Part shown: positions 31,111 through 41,104 of the stretch, piece by piece | Position numbering within the stretch: the first letter of the stretch is position 1 | How the letters are laid out: each line of letters begins with the position of its first letter | Assembly: GCA_043228905.1 (NCBI GenBank) | Contig: JBHGNT010000001.1 | Location: forward strand, 22,568,001-22,632,000 | Direction of reading: 5' to 3' | Length of the DNA: 64,000 nt | From: Azolla caroliniana | Lineage: Eukaryota; Polypodiophyta | Notes under the pieces: model-generated | Told to the model about the DNA's origin: nothing | The model's input: only the letters and a program-made list of their open reading frames with translations | Database searches by the model: none | Made by a program: the position numbers and the translations under genes

Positions 31111-31611
31111 TCAGTCGATCGACCTGACGAACAAAAGGACTTTTTCTGCCCCCACCAAACCTTGTTCCCGCTCTGGGAGCCGAGCAAGCCGTCGCTCAAA
31201 CTCCCGGAACGCCTTCGTCGCGCCCCGATGGGTTTTTGCCGATGTTACCCACTGGTCGAAGTCGTGTCGTCCCCGGCTCTTCCGCCGTCCTCCGTATGCC
31301 TTCAGGAGCGCCTCTTCGAAGGCCTCCCACGAACTGTGAGCCTCACGGAGCTCCTTTACTTCAGCATGCATCCGGACAGCTACGACCCGATAGAAGAACT
31401 CCAGCCTCAATGCCTCGTCTACACCACGCTCCTCCATTTCCGCGTTGTAGGCTTCCAAGTAAGATGGGACTTTGTCCCCGTTGAAACGGCCGACTCTTTT
31501 GACCACTCGCTCAACCGCTCGTTGCGCTGCTTCTCGCCTCATCACCACTCGTGCCGACTCCAACACCAGTTCGGCCACCATCTCCACAAGGTCGTCATCC
31601 TCCGACTCCAT
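31111..31611 (-). pseudogene. Gag N-terminal part of Gypsy-E
   Basis: A 166-codon frame with the group's capsid pattern: VGRFNGDKVPSYLEAYNAEM, then RVVAVRMHAEVKELREAHSSWEAFEEALLKAYGGR and VLLFVRSID at the end. It aligns by eye with TRG residues 25-160 and with Gypsy-A at 25150-25560. It stops before the zinc knuckle; no protease follows. It starts 37 bases inside the 5' LTR, just after the primer site. Confidence 0.8.
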
Positions 31612-31626
31612 CCTCCCTTGCCGCCT

Positions 31627-31644
31627 TTCACGTCGGCTTCACCA
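31627..31644 (-). other. Primer-binding site of Gypsy-E
   Basis: Minus-strand TGGTGAAGCCGACGTGAA, 17 of 18 to the tRNA-Trp complement, lies four bases inside the LTR at 31649. Confidence 0.82.
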
Positions 31645-31648
31645 AATA

Positions 31649-31779
31649 TGTCGCGTTATTACACGCGTGCGTGTAGAAGGGAGGGACCACGGGGGTCTTG
31701 GACTAGGGAGTGTTGGAGCGTAGGAAGTCGGGCTTCACCGCTCCCAGGGCATCTCAGAAGCACACCGGAAGCAACCGAG

Positions 31780-31832
<53 letters not shown>

Positions 31833-32426
31833 ACACCGACTCACGCACACACACACATGCTGACCCGCCTCGCGCCCTCATGTACAAGAAACACAGGAAA
31901 GGGGAAACACCCGACACAAACATAGACGCGAATATATACAGACAGACGCAAATATATATATATGTATAAACAGAAGAATACATTCCCGGCTTCGAGCCGG
32001 ACTGAGGTAGGTTACAGTAGTCGTCTGCTGCCAAGCCGCCGTCGGGGAGCTCACGGGCTAGTCGCGCCGACCGGGGTCTTGCACAGGAGATGAGCTGAAG
32101 CAAACCCTAAACGAACACGAAGGGGAAGAAGAAGAAGCAGGAGAAATCTAACCCTAAACCTACTAGTATACCCTCTAATGCAAAATGGGCAACCCCTCCA
32201 CAAAGGGCGTTCCCTTCCTTTTATAGAACAAGGAGAGGGATGCGTTACAACGTGGGACAAATCCCGACTTTTATGGGATCGTCTGTCCCGACTTGACTAC
32301 TCTTCGGCGCCATAAAGGTGCTCTCGATATTCACACTAAATGTACATGGGTGCGTACACACGCTGCACCCCGCCGATGTAGCCAATGTTTCCCGGTTTTC
32401 GCCTCTCGCCGAAATTCTTCACAACA
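31649..32426 (-). repeat. 5' LTR of Gypsy-E
   Basis: Plus-strand ends TGTCGCGTTATTAC and TTCTTCACAACA. It matches 27865-28620 with a longer GA tract (31782-31828). It is followed by the ACGG duplication and resumed Gypsy-A RT coding. Confidence 0.9.
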
Positions 32427-32430
32427 ACGG

Positions 32431-33917
32431 TACCGCATGTACCGTGGAATCTCAAACCGATTCCGGTGCCTAGAGCTCACATCCCGAAGTTGATGGAGCT
32501 TCTGAAGCAAAAGTTGGAGATGGGCATCCTCGAACCGTCGAGTGCCCCATATTCGAGTCGGTGGTTTATGGTGCCGAAGAAGAATGGCACGCTGCGCTTC
32601 ATTCAGGACCTGCAACCGGTCAACAGGGTGACCATCCATAATGTAGGAATCGGACCGACCATAGACGAGTTCGCGGAGGCCTTCGGTGGAAGGTCGATCT
32701 ATTCGGTCGGTGACTTATACTCGGGGTTCGACCAGTTCCAGCTAGTTGTGGAGAGCAGGGATATCACGATGATGCGAACTCCTCTCGGCCTAGTACGGAT
32801 GTGCACCCTACCACAAGGCGGGACGAATTCGGTAACGCATATGGTGAACCCAATGAACAAGGTGCTGAGGGACTGCATCCCGGACATCACCATGCCATTC
32901 TTGGACGACATCCCGATAAAGGGGTGTCCGGTGGAAGATGCGGACGAGACTGTCGGGCCTGACGGATGCCGAAGGTTCGTTGTGAACCACATTAACGACT
33001 GCGAGAAGGTGCTGCAGAGGCTCGAGAGCGCACGACTCACCTTCTCCGGAGAAAAATCGGCGTTTGGGCAGTCAGAGATCCTGGTGGTCGGACACCTATG
33101 CGGGTCTTACGGTAGGAAACCGTCTCCGACAAAGGTAGAGGCCATCTCTGCGATGAGGAACGATTGCGGATCGGTTACGGAGGTCTGCAGATTCTTGGGT
33201 GCATGCGCATTCTACCACATCTGGATCCCGCACTACGCACATGTTGCAGAACCCCTCTACGGACTATTGAAAGGGGGGCGTAGCTTTGAGTGGAGGACGG
33301 AGCACACAGAGTCGGTCCGGAGATTAAAGGAAGCGCTTACGGTAGCGCCAGCTCTCCGTAAAGCGGTTTACGGCAAGGGAGTCCCCATCTACATGATGGT
33401 GGACATGAGCCCGACCGGGATCGGGTGGGTGATCAACCAGGAGGAAGAGGACGGCGCACGGTTCCCGATCTGGTTCGGGGCGAAGGTATTGAGCGAGCGG
33501 CAGCGAGGATACGCCCAAGTCAAGCGTGAACTATGGGGTATCGTTTCGGCAGTCAAGGCCGATAGGGACTACCTAATCGGGACGGAGGTAATAATCGAGA
33601 TGGACTGCCTGCCGATACTCGACATGATTTCTGGATGCGCGACGCCGGACCTAGCAATGCTCCAGTGGATAGGGTACATTAAGTCCCTGAACCCGGAGAT
33701 ACGACACATCTCTGGAAAGGATAACGCCATGGCCGACATGCTTTTGAGAGCGAGGTTCAACGACGAAGATGGTATGGTTTCAGATGACGAAGAAGTCGGC
33801 GAGGACTTCTTCGGGTCGACTAACATGACGATGAGGAAAGGGGACACTCCGGCGCTTAACGAATTCGATGAAAGCAGGTACGACGGGGAGTGGCTCCAAA
33901 TCTGGAGGTTCTTATAG
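32431..33917 (+). pseudogene. RT-RNase H of Gypsy-A
   Basis: About 490 codons without a stop. RT: LKPIPVPRAHIPKLMELLKQ, SRWFMVPKKNGTLRFIQDLQ, YSGFDQFQ (first Asp), a LPQGGTNSV block, and MPFLDDIPIKG with an FLDD active site instead of the YIDD/YVDD usual in plant Ty3 elements. Then FLGACAFYHIWIPHYAHV, and RNase H with VDMSPTGIGW, KRELWGIVSAV (Glu), IEMDCLPI (Asp) and GKDNAMADML (Asp). The stop at 33915 precedes integrase. All RT/RNase H catalytic acids visible are present, but the frame is cut from gag-PR by Gypsy-E, so the element as a whole is dead. Confidence 0.9.
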
Positions 33918-34792
33918 GCGATGACGCCGAATGCAGCATGGACGAGAGAAGAGGCGAGCCGGGTACGGGAGAAGGCGTACCGATTCTTCCTACGGGACGG
34001 GTGCATATGGAGGCAAACGGGAGGATCGTGGCGGACCGGGGAGAGCTGGATGCGCAAGAAGTTGAGGAGCTGTTCGACCGGCTAGGGGTCAAACTCTCCC
34101 TCACTATGGCATACAATCCGGAGGCAAACGGGAAGGTAGAACGTGGGCACGGGCCGATCGTAAAGGCGTTGGTGTGTGCATGCGGAGGGCAGGTCGGGAA
34201 TTTGCCGCGACTCCTTCCTTACACACTATGGGCGGACCGAACTACACACAGTTCGGTGACAGGGTTTATGCCGGTAGAGTTGATGTATGGATAGAAGCCG
34301 ATCATGACGGTGGAACGGATGGTTTCTTCGTGGGCGGTGGTAGATTGGAAGGACGAGATGAGCCGGGAGGAGTTGCTGGCGGCGTGGATTCGGCAACTCG
34401 AGCGGAGGCCGGAGGACATGAAACGGGCGAAGGAAAAGTTGCGGGTGGCAAGGGAGCAGAACAAGACCCAGTTCAACCGGACGCACCGGTTGCGACCAAA
34501 GAAGGTCGAGGAAGGTGACTAGGTCTTAGTATACGACAGTAGCGTCGACAATCAGCACAAGGCGGTGTGAAAGTTCGCTAGGAGATGGTTCGGGCCCTAC
34601 ATGGTGAAGAGCACGAACGACAACGACACGTACCACCTCGCGGAACTCGACGGGAGACAGTTAGCGGTACCGGTGGCTGGGAAGTGGATCAAAGTGTTGA
34701 AGAAGCGGTTCGTAGACGAGCCGGAGTCGGCGAGCGAGAGCGACGACGACGATCGGTTCGGGCCCGACGAAGAATCAGAGAGCGATGAGTAA
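33918..34792 (+). pseudogene. Integrase of Gypsy-A with internal deletion
   Basis: The lead-in TREEASRVREKAYRFFLRDGCIWR breaks into a shifted frame near 34012, skipping the HHCC zinc finger and the first catalytic Asp found in Gypsy-C. It resumes at RIVADRGELD (second Asp), YNPEANGKVERGHGP (Glu), WADRTTHSSVTGFMP, stops at 34292 and 34519, then VLVYDSSVDNQ and RWFGPYMV, and an acidic tail DEPESASESDDDD. No chromodomain is seen. The missing segment makes it inactive. Confidence 0.85.
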
Positions 34793-34845
34793 AGCCGGTT
34801 TTCCTCGGTATCTACCCGTCTCTGGCGCATGCAGGTGGATGCGCG

Positions 34846-34861
34846 GTTTGGTGGGGGTGGA
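34846..34861 (+). other. Polypurine tract of Gypsy-A
   Basis: GGTTTGGTGGGGGTGGA abuts the 3' LTR. It is the same motif as on the minus strand next to Gypsy-C (54439) and TRG (13386). Confidence 0.82.
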
Positions 34862-35529
34862 TGTCGTGAAGAAAACCGGCCATAGGCGGAGTCAGAGAAA
34901 AAGGCGCATGAACCGGCTCTTACGTGGGTGGATGCGAGAATTGATATTTTGTACATAATTCATAATTAGGTTGGTTGATGTAAATACTAGGTAGTACACA
35001 TTTATTAGGGAATTTGTGCGTATCTCTGTCGAAAGGGACAGGGAATAAAGAGATTTGACTAGGGAAGGAGGGTCTCCCCTTGGCTAACTACTTAAGGAGG
35101 GAGAGAAGGAAGAAAGGGGATCACGCATTGGCGAGGACGAAGTCTTGTTGTAGAACCGAGGGCCGAGCTCTCTCTCCTCCGATCGTCGTTCTCTGTGGGT
35201 GTCGGGAGTTCACTGCCTCTGCACCGTGGACAGCCCGTGTGCTTCCAGCAGAGGCTCCCCCCCTCCCCCCCCCCCCCCTTTTTTGTTTCTTCGAGTCCAG
35301 TGGCTGTCGTTTGTGTGCGTGAGTAGGACCCCGTGTCAGGTCCATTACCGGTTTGCCGGTTGTAACTGTTCGAGTTGTAAGCTATTGATTATAGTAATTG
35401 GATTCCTGTTTCTTGCTCTTATTTTCTTTCTGTGTATCTGCAACTCTCTCTCTCTCTCACTCTCTCTCCTTGGTCCAAGACCCTCGTGGTCCTGCCTCTT
35501 CTTACATGCGAACGCGAATCTTCGTGATA
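34862..35529 (+). repeat. 3' LTR of Gypsy-A
   Basis: It starts TGTCGTGAAGAAAACC and ends TTCGTGATA (final CA mutated to TA). It closely matches 18084-18736. A poly-C run lies at 35260-35278 and a CT repeat at 35443-35466. Confidence 0.9.
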
Positions 35530-35637
35530 CCGTATTCCATGCTCGCACAAAGCACATAGAAGTGCACTACCACTTCGTACGGGAGCGTGTCCTGAGCGGT
35601 GAAGTCGAACTTCGGTATGTTCATATGGATCGACAAG
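35530..35637 (+). pseudogene. Copia-1 RNase H C-terminus
   Basis: It resumes Copia-1 after Gypsy-A: FHARTKHIEVHYHFVRERVL, then VELRYVHMDRQV, the standard end of copia RNase H. It begins with the CCGT duplication and is cut after RQV by a solo copia LTR. Confidence 0.85.
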
Positions 35638-36320
35638 TGACGGGAACCCAACGTTCCTTATGCGCGACGCTCGGCCACAACCGAGCTTAGAATGATACAC
35701 AGAAAATGGGAAATAAAACACGACACAAAGAAGAAGAGAATACACAGGAGGTTTACGTGGAAAACCCCAAACTAGGGGAAAAAAAAAATCACGGCAGCCC
35801 ACAGGCTGCAAATTGTCACTATGTAATAATATACAACAGTGAGCTCACTGAGGCATCGACCTCGTGCTCACAGATCTTCGCCACAAGCGGCGGTTACAAC
35901 GGAGGCAACGGCCTCTTTCTCTCTCTCTCTCTCTTTGTACAGTTATGCACACTGATCTCGTGCAAAACAGAAAATGACAACAACAACTAAAAGTTTGCCC
36001 TAAGTCATATTTATATTAATATGACTTTTCAGCTATTTACAAATATAGCCTTGATGAACTCTTAGAAAACATATTTATGAATATGTCTCTTCATCCGGTT
36101 CATACCGGGTCTGTATCATCCGGCTCTCCGTAGCCGGGTACTCCTCATCCGGTCTTCACCGGGTCTGTGTCATCCGGTTCTCCGTAGCCGGGTACTCCTC
36201 ATCTGGTCTTCACAGGGTCTGTATCATCCGGCTCTCCGTAGCCGGGTACTCCTCATCCGGTTTCGGCCGAGGCACTGTTCTTCGGCACTGTTCTTCTCCC
36301 TTCCCATCCGAAGGGACCTG
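35638..36320 (-). mobile_element. Solo LTR of the Copia-2 family
   Basis: Reverse orientation: plus-strand start TGACGGGAACCCAACG, end GAAGGGACCTGT. It matches Copia-2 LTRs, including about three units of the 54-bp array (36090-36260) and a CT tract near 35920. The last bases of the LTR (TCTCCCAACA) are missing, and flanking 5-mers ACAAG and AAAAA/AAAAG are not a clear duplication. Confidence 0.82.
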
Positions 36321-36772
36321 TAAAAAGGACAGAGCTGACCGGAAGAAGAAGGCCAAGACCCGGACATGGTCCGACGTGGTGAAGAGCCTAGAACCAAAAG
36401 ACGAATCGGGAGTGACCGATTTGGACAAGAGCTGGAATGAATCAGAGACAGCCGATTCGGTTCAACAGACGGATTCAGAAGAACCGGATCAATTCAAGGC
36501 CAAGAGGACGAGAAGGTAGTGAAGCTCGACGCCAACACGAAGGAATCGACGATTCAGCAAGCGCCGAAGTCACAGAATTGAGGGAACTGAATTGGGCATG
36601 TTGAGCAGACAAGCCAACCGAGGAGGTCGAGGTGCGCAGAATCAGAAGGGTCGCGGCAAACAGGACCAAACCGGATGAGGAGCGCGAGCGAGGCGGAGTG
36701 ACGCCAAAAGGAGTCGGGTGGAAGGACCAACTGCCATGGAGATTGACTGTACAATCTAACCTCAAGTTGAGC
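36321..36772 (+). pseudogene. Copia-1 C-terminal tail to polypurine tract
   Basis: From 36321 an in-frame stretch reads RADRKKKAKTRTWSDVV, then an acidic/Ser-rich run to KAKRTRR and a stop near 36520. It does not match a named domain; its position after RNase H makes it a C-terminal extension of the Copia-1 polyprotein. The remainder to 36772 is untranslated or decayed, ending in the polypurine tract TTGAGGGGGAG. Confidence 0.5.
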
Positions 36773-36783
36773 TTGAGGGGGAG

Positions 36784-37017
36784 TGTTGAGCTGCAAGCTC
36801 AACTGGATCCGGATCGGCTGAATAAGCTTGAGCCGGATCGACATCTGGAAGGATGAGCCGGATCGGTGAGCCGGTGAGTTGGGGAGCTGGTTAGTCGGAT
36901 CCAGCAGTAACCAAAAGCCTAATAGCAGCCTAGACTACTAGGTAGTTAATGGCTCTCCCACGTATTAATCTCTCTCTGTGTGTGTCTTTTGCTATCCGGC
37001 TGAGAAAATTGTCTAAA
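36784..37017 (+). repeat. Copia-1 3' LTR, shortened
   Basis: It starts TGTTGAGCTGCAAGC directly after the polypurine tract and ends TTTTTACA. The first part resembles the Copia-3 LTR (AAGCTCAACT...CCGGATCGGCT at 61052). The last 60-100 bp (CTCTCCCACGTATTAATCTC... to TTTTTACA) reappear at 39072-39173. Relative to Copia-3 the promoter section is missing here. Confidence 0.65.
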
Positions 37018-38852
37018 GCTTCCACACCTTCATTTTTACACTCATATATCGGCTTACTTTTCCCACAACAAATGTTATGTCTGGTCTTGTGCAGACCATA
37101 GCGTACATTAACTTGCTGACGACTGAGGCATATGGGACTTTCCTCATCTTAGCCTTTTCTTTCTCCCCTCTCGGGCATTGCTTTGCATTCAACTTGCAAT
37201 TTTTTGGCAACATCGAGCTGACTGGCTTTGCTTCCGACATGTTGAACCTTTCTAGGATCTTTGTCAGATACTTCTGTTGTGACAACCACAACACTTTCTT
37301 AGTTCTATCTCGAACTATGTGCATCCCCAAGTTCTGTTTCGCCGGTCCAAGATCTACCTAGAGCTTTCTTCAAGCGTCCGATCTTCATTGTATCTTCATC
37401 GACTATCAACATGTCATCTAGACATAATAAGAGAATAAAGAAGTCACCTTCATCGTACCTTTTGACGAACACACAATGATGAGCCTGTGTTTTCTAGAAC
37501 CTATGTTCTTGCATGAAGGATTCAAACTTCTTCTACCATTGGCGTGGAGCTTGTTTCAACCCATACAAGCTTTTCTTCAGTCAACACACTTGGTTCTCTT
37601 TCCCTTTTTCCTCAAAGCCTTTGGGCTGCAACATGTAGATTTCTTCATCCAGCTCCCCATGCAAGAATGTTGTCTTCATATTGAACTGTTCGGTCTCTAG
37701 GTCCATGCTGGTAGCTATACTCAGAACAGTTCGGATGGATCTCATCTTGAAGACTGGTGCGAATATTTCGTCAAAGTCGACGTCCTTTTTTAGTTGGAAA
37801 TCCTTCACCACAATGCGGGCTTAATACCTGGGCGCACTGTTGACTTCTCCAGTCTTCACCTTGTACACTCATTTACTCCTAAGTGCACTCTTACCTTTTA
37901 GCAGGATCGTAGTTATAATTTTAGTGCAAGGAATCCATCTCTTCTTGCATCGCATTTAGCCACTTATCACTATGCTTGTCGGTTGTGGCTTCTTCATAGC
38001 ACTCTGGTTCACCTTCATTAGTCAAGAGAGGAATCTTCTTGGGTTCGACATTATTACCGACACCTTTGTCTTTCTTCATGTGTCGGTAGTCCTTTTGGAA
38101 ATGTCCAGGTTCACCATAGTAAAAGCATTTCAACTTACCTCCGGACTTCGATCTGGCGTGGGACACGTCCCTTCGTTGTGGACTTCTTTGCCCGTTCCTT
38201 TCCCCCGGTATGTAGAGCCACTTTCAACTCCGATTGGGACATGACTCCCTTGTCCTTCCTCCTCATCTCCTCATTCAAGATACTTGTCTTACGTCTTGTA
38301 GAGACAAGTTCTCTTCTTGACATGAGCTGCTGAGAGTAAGCACTAGGTTCTCCTAGTTGTTCGACAATGTGCACATCAGTATGATGGCCTGCATTGCATC
38401 TTCAAGGGGAAACTTGGTTGTAGCCAGTTGGTTCACATACCCCATGACTATCCTGATGTGTTCAACGATTCTCTCACCGTCTTTGTATTTCAGCCGCAAG
38501 ATCTTTCTCATTCGTGAGGTTTTATTGAGGGCGTTCTTCCTCTCATATAGACTTGATAGTTTCTGCCACATCTCATGGGCATTTGTGTCGTTCGCCACAT
38601 GCGGAAGGACACTTACATTGACACACTATCGAATGGTAGCCACCGGCTTTTTGCTAAGAAGTTTCCATTCCAACTCTAATACCCCCGTGGGTATTTCGGC
38701 TCTGTGGATCGGCTCGTACAGGACTTTGACTATGAGAAGGTCCTCCATCTTTATCTTCTAGTCCACATAGTTCCGAGAGTTTAAAACTATCATACCTAGG
38801 AAGCCGCTCACACCTCCTTCCATGCTTGCATGTCAAGCTCTAATACCAGTTT
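37018..38852 (-). pseudogene. Copia-4, internally deleted copia
   Basis: Minus strand: a mutated initiator-Met primer site (TGGTATTAGAGC, near 38837-38848), gag (MWQKLSSLYERKNALNK, LATTKFPLEDAMQAI), a damaged zinc knuckle CFYYGEPGHFQKDY, then directly the RT lead-in ECYEEATTDKHSDKW and AMQEEMDSLH. PR and integrase are absent between them. RT follows in pieces (VDFDEIFAPVFKM, QAPRQW, LLCLDDMLIV, ILERFNMSEAKPV) and ends abruptly at SRYMS where an LTR terminus begins; RNase H and polypurine tract are missing. Confidence 0.82.
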
Positions 38853-39082
38853 GTTGTGAATCGGATAATCAATCCCCAATACATATGCTGAAATACACAA
38901 CTCAGAACACACACAACAATAGTGTACACACTCGTGTGAGCATTGAAGTACACAGTACTTCTGTCAGTCCTCTTAGGACTTGTATAAATAGTGTTGTTAA
39001 GCACGTTGTATGTAGAGCGAACTATTATTGTTTTGATAATTGATTTATGTTGTTTTGCTCCTTCTCTATCTCTCCCACGTAT

Positions 39083-39118
<36 letters not shown>

Positions 39119-39173
39119 ATTGCTATCCGACTAAGCCAATTGTCCAAAGCTTCCGCACCTTCGTTTTTACACA
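38853..39173. repeat. LTR beside Copia-4, orientation ambiguous
   Basis: Plus-strand ends TGTTGTGAATC and TTTTTACA. The adjacent primer site of Copia-4 argues for minus orientation. Yet 38936-39060 (AGTACTTCTGTC, GGACTTGTATAAATAG) resembles the plus-oriented Copia-3 LTR (61268-61340), and the last 100 bp match the end of the Copia-1 LTR. It may be a composite of two LTRs. A CT microsatellite lies at 39089-39114. Confidence 0.5.
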
Positions 39174-39344
39174 TATTAGGAGCTCGGTTGAAGCCATCTC
39201 CTGTTCACTCCCTTAGTAAATACGCTCTAACAGTATAAGTCATTACGCCAAGCAGGCTACACGTATCCCTTCCCCCTTGCACCAGGATCACCTTCATACC
39301 TACCCTAAAGGACTGAGGGTAGGTCGTGTTCCTAACCGGCAACA
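39174..39344 (+). repeat. 5' LTR end of Gypsy-B
   Basis: It matches 52984-53156 (TTAGGAGCTCGGTTGAAG, CCTGTTCACTCCCTTAGTAA, TACGCCAAGC, end GGCAACA). The first two thirds of the LTR are gone; the edge is a junction with a copia LTR end. A primer-site candidate TGGCACACCTGGTGATC starts at 39349; I cannot name its tRNA with confidence. Confidence 0.85.
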
Positions 39345-39586
39345 CTTTTGGCACACCTGGTGATCTATGAATTCTCACACCCGAGCAACAAGGAATGGAT
39401 GTCTAGCCGCCGACATACTAGAGAACCCACTCGACAAGATCGACCACAAATCAGATACGTCACTCGACAGACAGAAGAACGAGTTATGCGAAAACCTCAT
39501 CTCAATGACCGTGCCCCCTCTTCCCTAGAGGATACGGTAGAATCCACGCTTACGAAGCAAAGTAGCATCCGGTAGGAAGCCCTATT

Positions 39587-41104
39587 GCCACCGGACCAAG
39601 TTAGTGTTACAAAGTCTCACAAACAACCCCATCCCGTTAGTAGCAATAGCCCCGACACAAATGTCAAAACCAACATGGCTTTCTCATATCCCCATTTCAA
39701 CGGCGAATCCGACGTTAAGAGCCACATTCGTTCGTTCCTCAATGTTTGGAACGCTAATCACATGGCACAACGACTTCCGGAAATGGAAGCACACGCATCG
39801 AAGATCGACGAGTTCGGAATAACCTTGGATGGTTGCGGTGCCCGTTGGCATTCCCCGCTCGATATCACATCATTTGTGACATTTGACCAACTTCAATAGT
39901 CTTTTTTGTGATTCTTCCATCAGAGTGTCCCTTAGTGCGAGATTATAAGCTAGTTTTATACCATGAAGTAGTCTCCACAGGAATCAGTCGCAGATTATAG
40001 TTTGCGATTTCAGACCCTACAACGATAGCTCACACGCATTCGAACGAAGGACGAGGCTAAGGACACATTTTTGGCAGCGTTACAACGACCTCTCAAGACT
40101 ACACTAACAACGCAGGATGTGAAGGGCGAGACGACGAATATGGTTATTGAGCGGGCGTTACAACTTGAATTAGAAGACAAGGATGAAGGACTATCCATGG
40201 CATCACTCCGGCAAGCGTTGCCCTAGGACGAGGAGTATCGATTCCGCCAGGCAATTCAATGCACAATCTGCCTGAACTCAGGGCACTCCGTGGTGGATTG
40301 TAACATGCGGATACGTTGCCCCATCTACCATTCATGGGCACATACAGTGAACCAGTGCGAATATAATATGCTGAACAAGCCCACACCGAAAGTTCACCAT
40401 ATGGAATCGTAGCAGCAACACGCCGTAATGACCAAGGCAAGCAGGAGGAGCGGTATTGTAATACGGAATGAAACTAGTGTACGGAAAAGCCGTACCATCA
40501 CTGTTGCAAGAATTACCCTGAGTCCGACGAAGAAGAGCAGGAAGAAGAAGATGATCGAAGCAATGACCGTTACAAGCAAGGGGGGCATCGTTATGATAAT
40601 CGACATTGTACCAACAATTGCGGCGGATAGGTTGGACCCCGACACGAGGCACGGGATCAACGCCGTTACGAAGAAAGCTCCGAGGAGGAATAGTAAAGCT
40701 CCGAGGAGGAATGGTGCCAAGAGCCTCGCCAGGAATATCACTAGAAGCCCTGTCATCACAGGCGATTTCAGCAAACACGGGAAGAGCAATCTGCACCCAG
40801 GGAAACCACTGCAGCACTAGTAGTTCAAAAAGAGAAATCCAACATACATTGCTTCGTGTGCCAACAACTAGGCCACTATGCGACGCAATGTCCTTAGTGC
40901 AATAAAGGCAAGGAACCAACCGTGAATACCATCACGACGGATATCCAACAAGTCACAACACGTAGCCAGGCAAAAAATACAGAATGGGCAGAACAAGATG
41001 ACATATGCAAGGCGGCCCAAGCATGGGTGGAGAAAGCAAACACGACCAACGTAGAGCGAATGAGGCAAGAATCGACGAGTGCCACCATGCAGATCAACGT
41101 ATGA
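39587..41104 (+). pseudogene. Gag of Gypsy-B with three zinc knuckles
   Basis: It opens near 39587; FSYPHFNGESDVKSHIRSFL and FLNVWNANHMAQRLPEM form the gag head. After shifts, QRPLKTTLTTQDVK and ALQLELEDKDEGLS lead to knuckle 1 CTICLNSGHSVVDC and knuckle 2 CPIYHSWAHTVNQC (second Cys to Tyr) near 40260-40360. A basic region (40430-40820) follows, then knuckle 3 CFVCQQLGHYATQC near 40851-40892. Several stops. Binding of element RNA is the expected role. Coding then jumps to the end of RT near 41155, so PR and the RT active site are deleted. Confidence 0.75.

Larger units (their letters stand above)
27865..32426 (-). mobile_element. Gypsy-E, non-autonomous GC-rich element
   Basis: LTRs of 756 and 778 bp, a tRNA-Trp-type primer site, the first part of a Gag frame, then about 2.5 kb of GC-rich, loosely repetitive sequence with no recognisable pol, and a polypurine tract. 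The 4-bp duplication ACGG flanks it (27861-27864, 32427-32430) within Gypsy-A. It is a second non-autonomous design in the same group: gag remnant plus filler, while TRG keeps gag and PR intact. Confidence 0.88.
18084..35529 (+). mobile_element. Gypsy-A, Ty3/gypsy element with three nested inserts
   Basis: LTRs at 18084-18736 and 34862-35529 bracket gag, PR, RT, RNase H and IN in Ty3 order, with a tRNA-Trp-type primer site and a polypurine tract. The 4-bp duplication CCGT flanks it (18080-18083 and 35530-35533), in the RNase H of Copia-1. Without the solo LTR, Copia-2 and Gypsy-E it is about 6.6 kb. It is defective: stops in gag and PR, a deleted piece of integrase, and the inserts. It is GC-rich compared with Gypsy-C, -D and TRG, although they share protein architecture. 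Confidence 0.92.

Noticed and set aside
30305-31339. ORFs of 214 (-) and 317 (+) codons
   Set aside because: Same GC-rich repetitive interior of Gypsy-E; no domain and no codon-level regularity seen on either strand.
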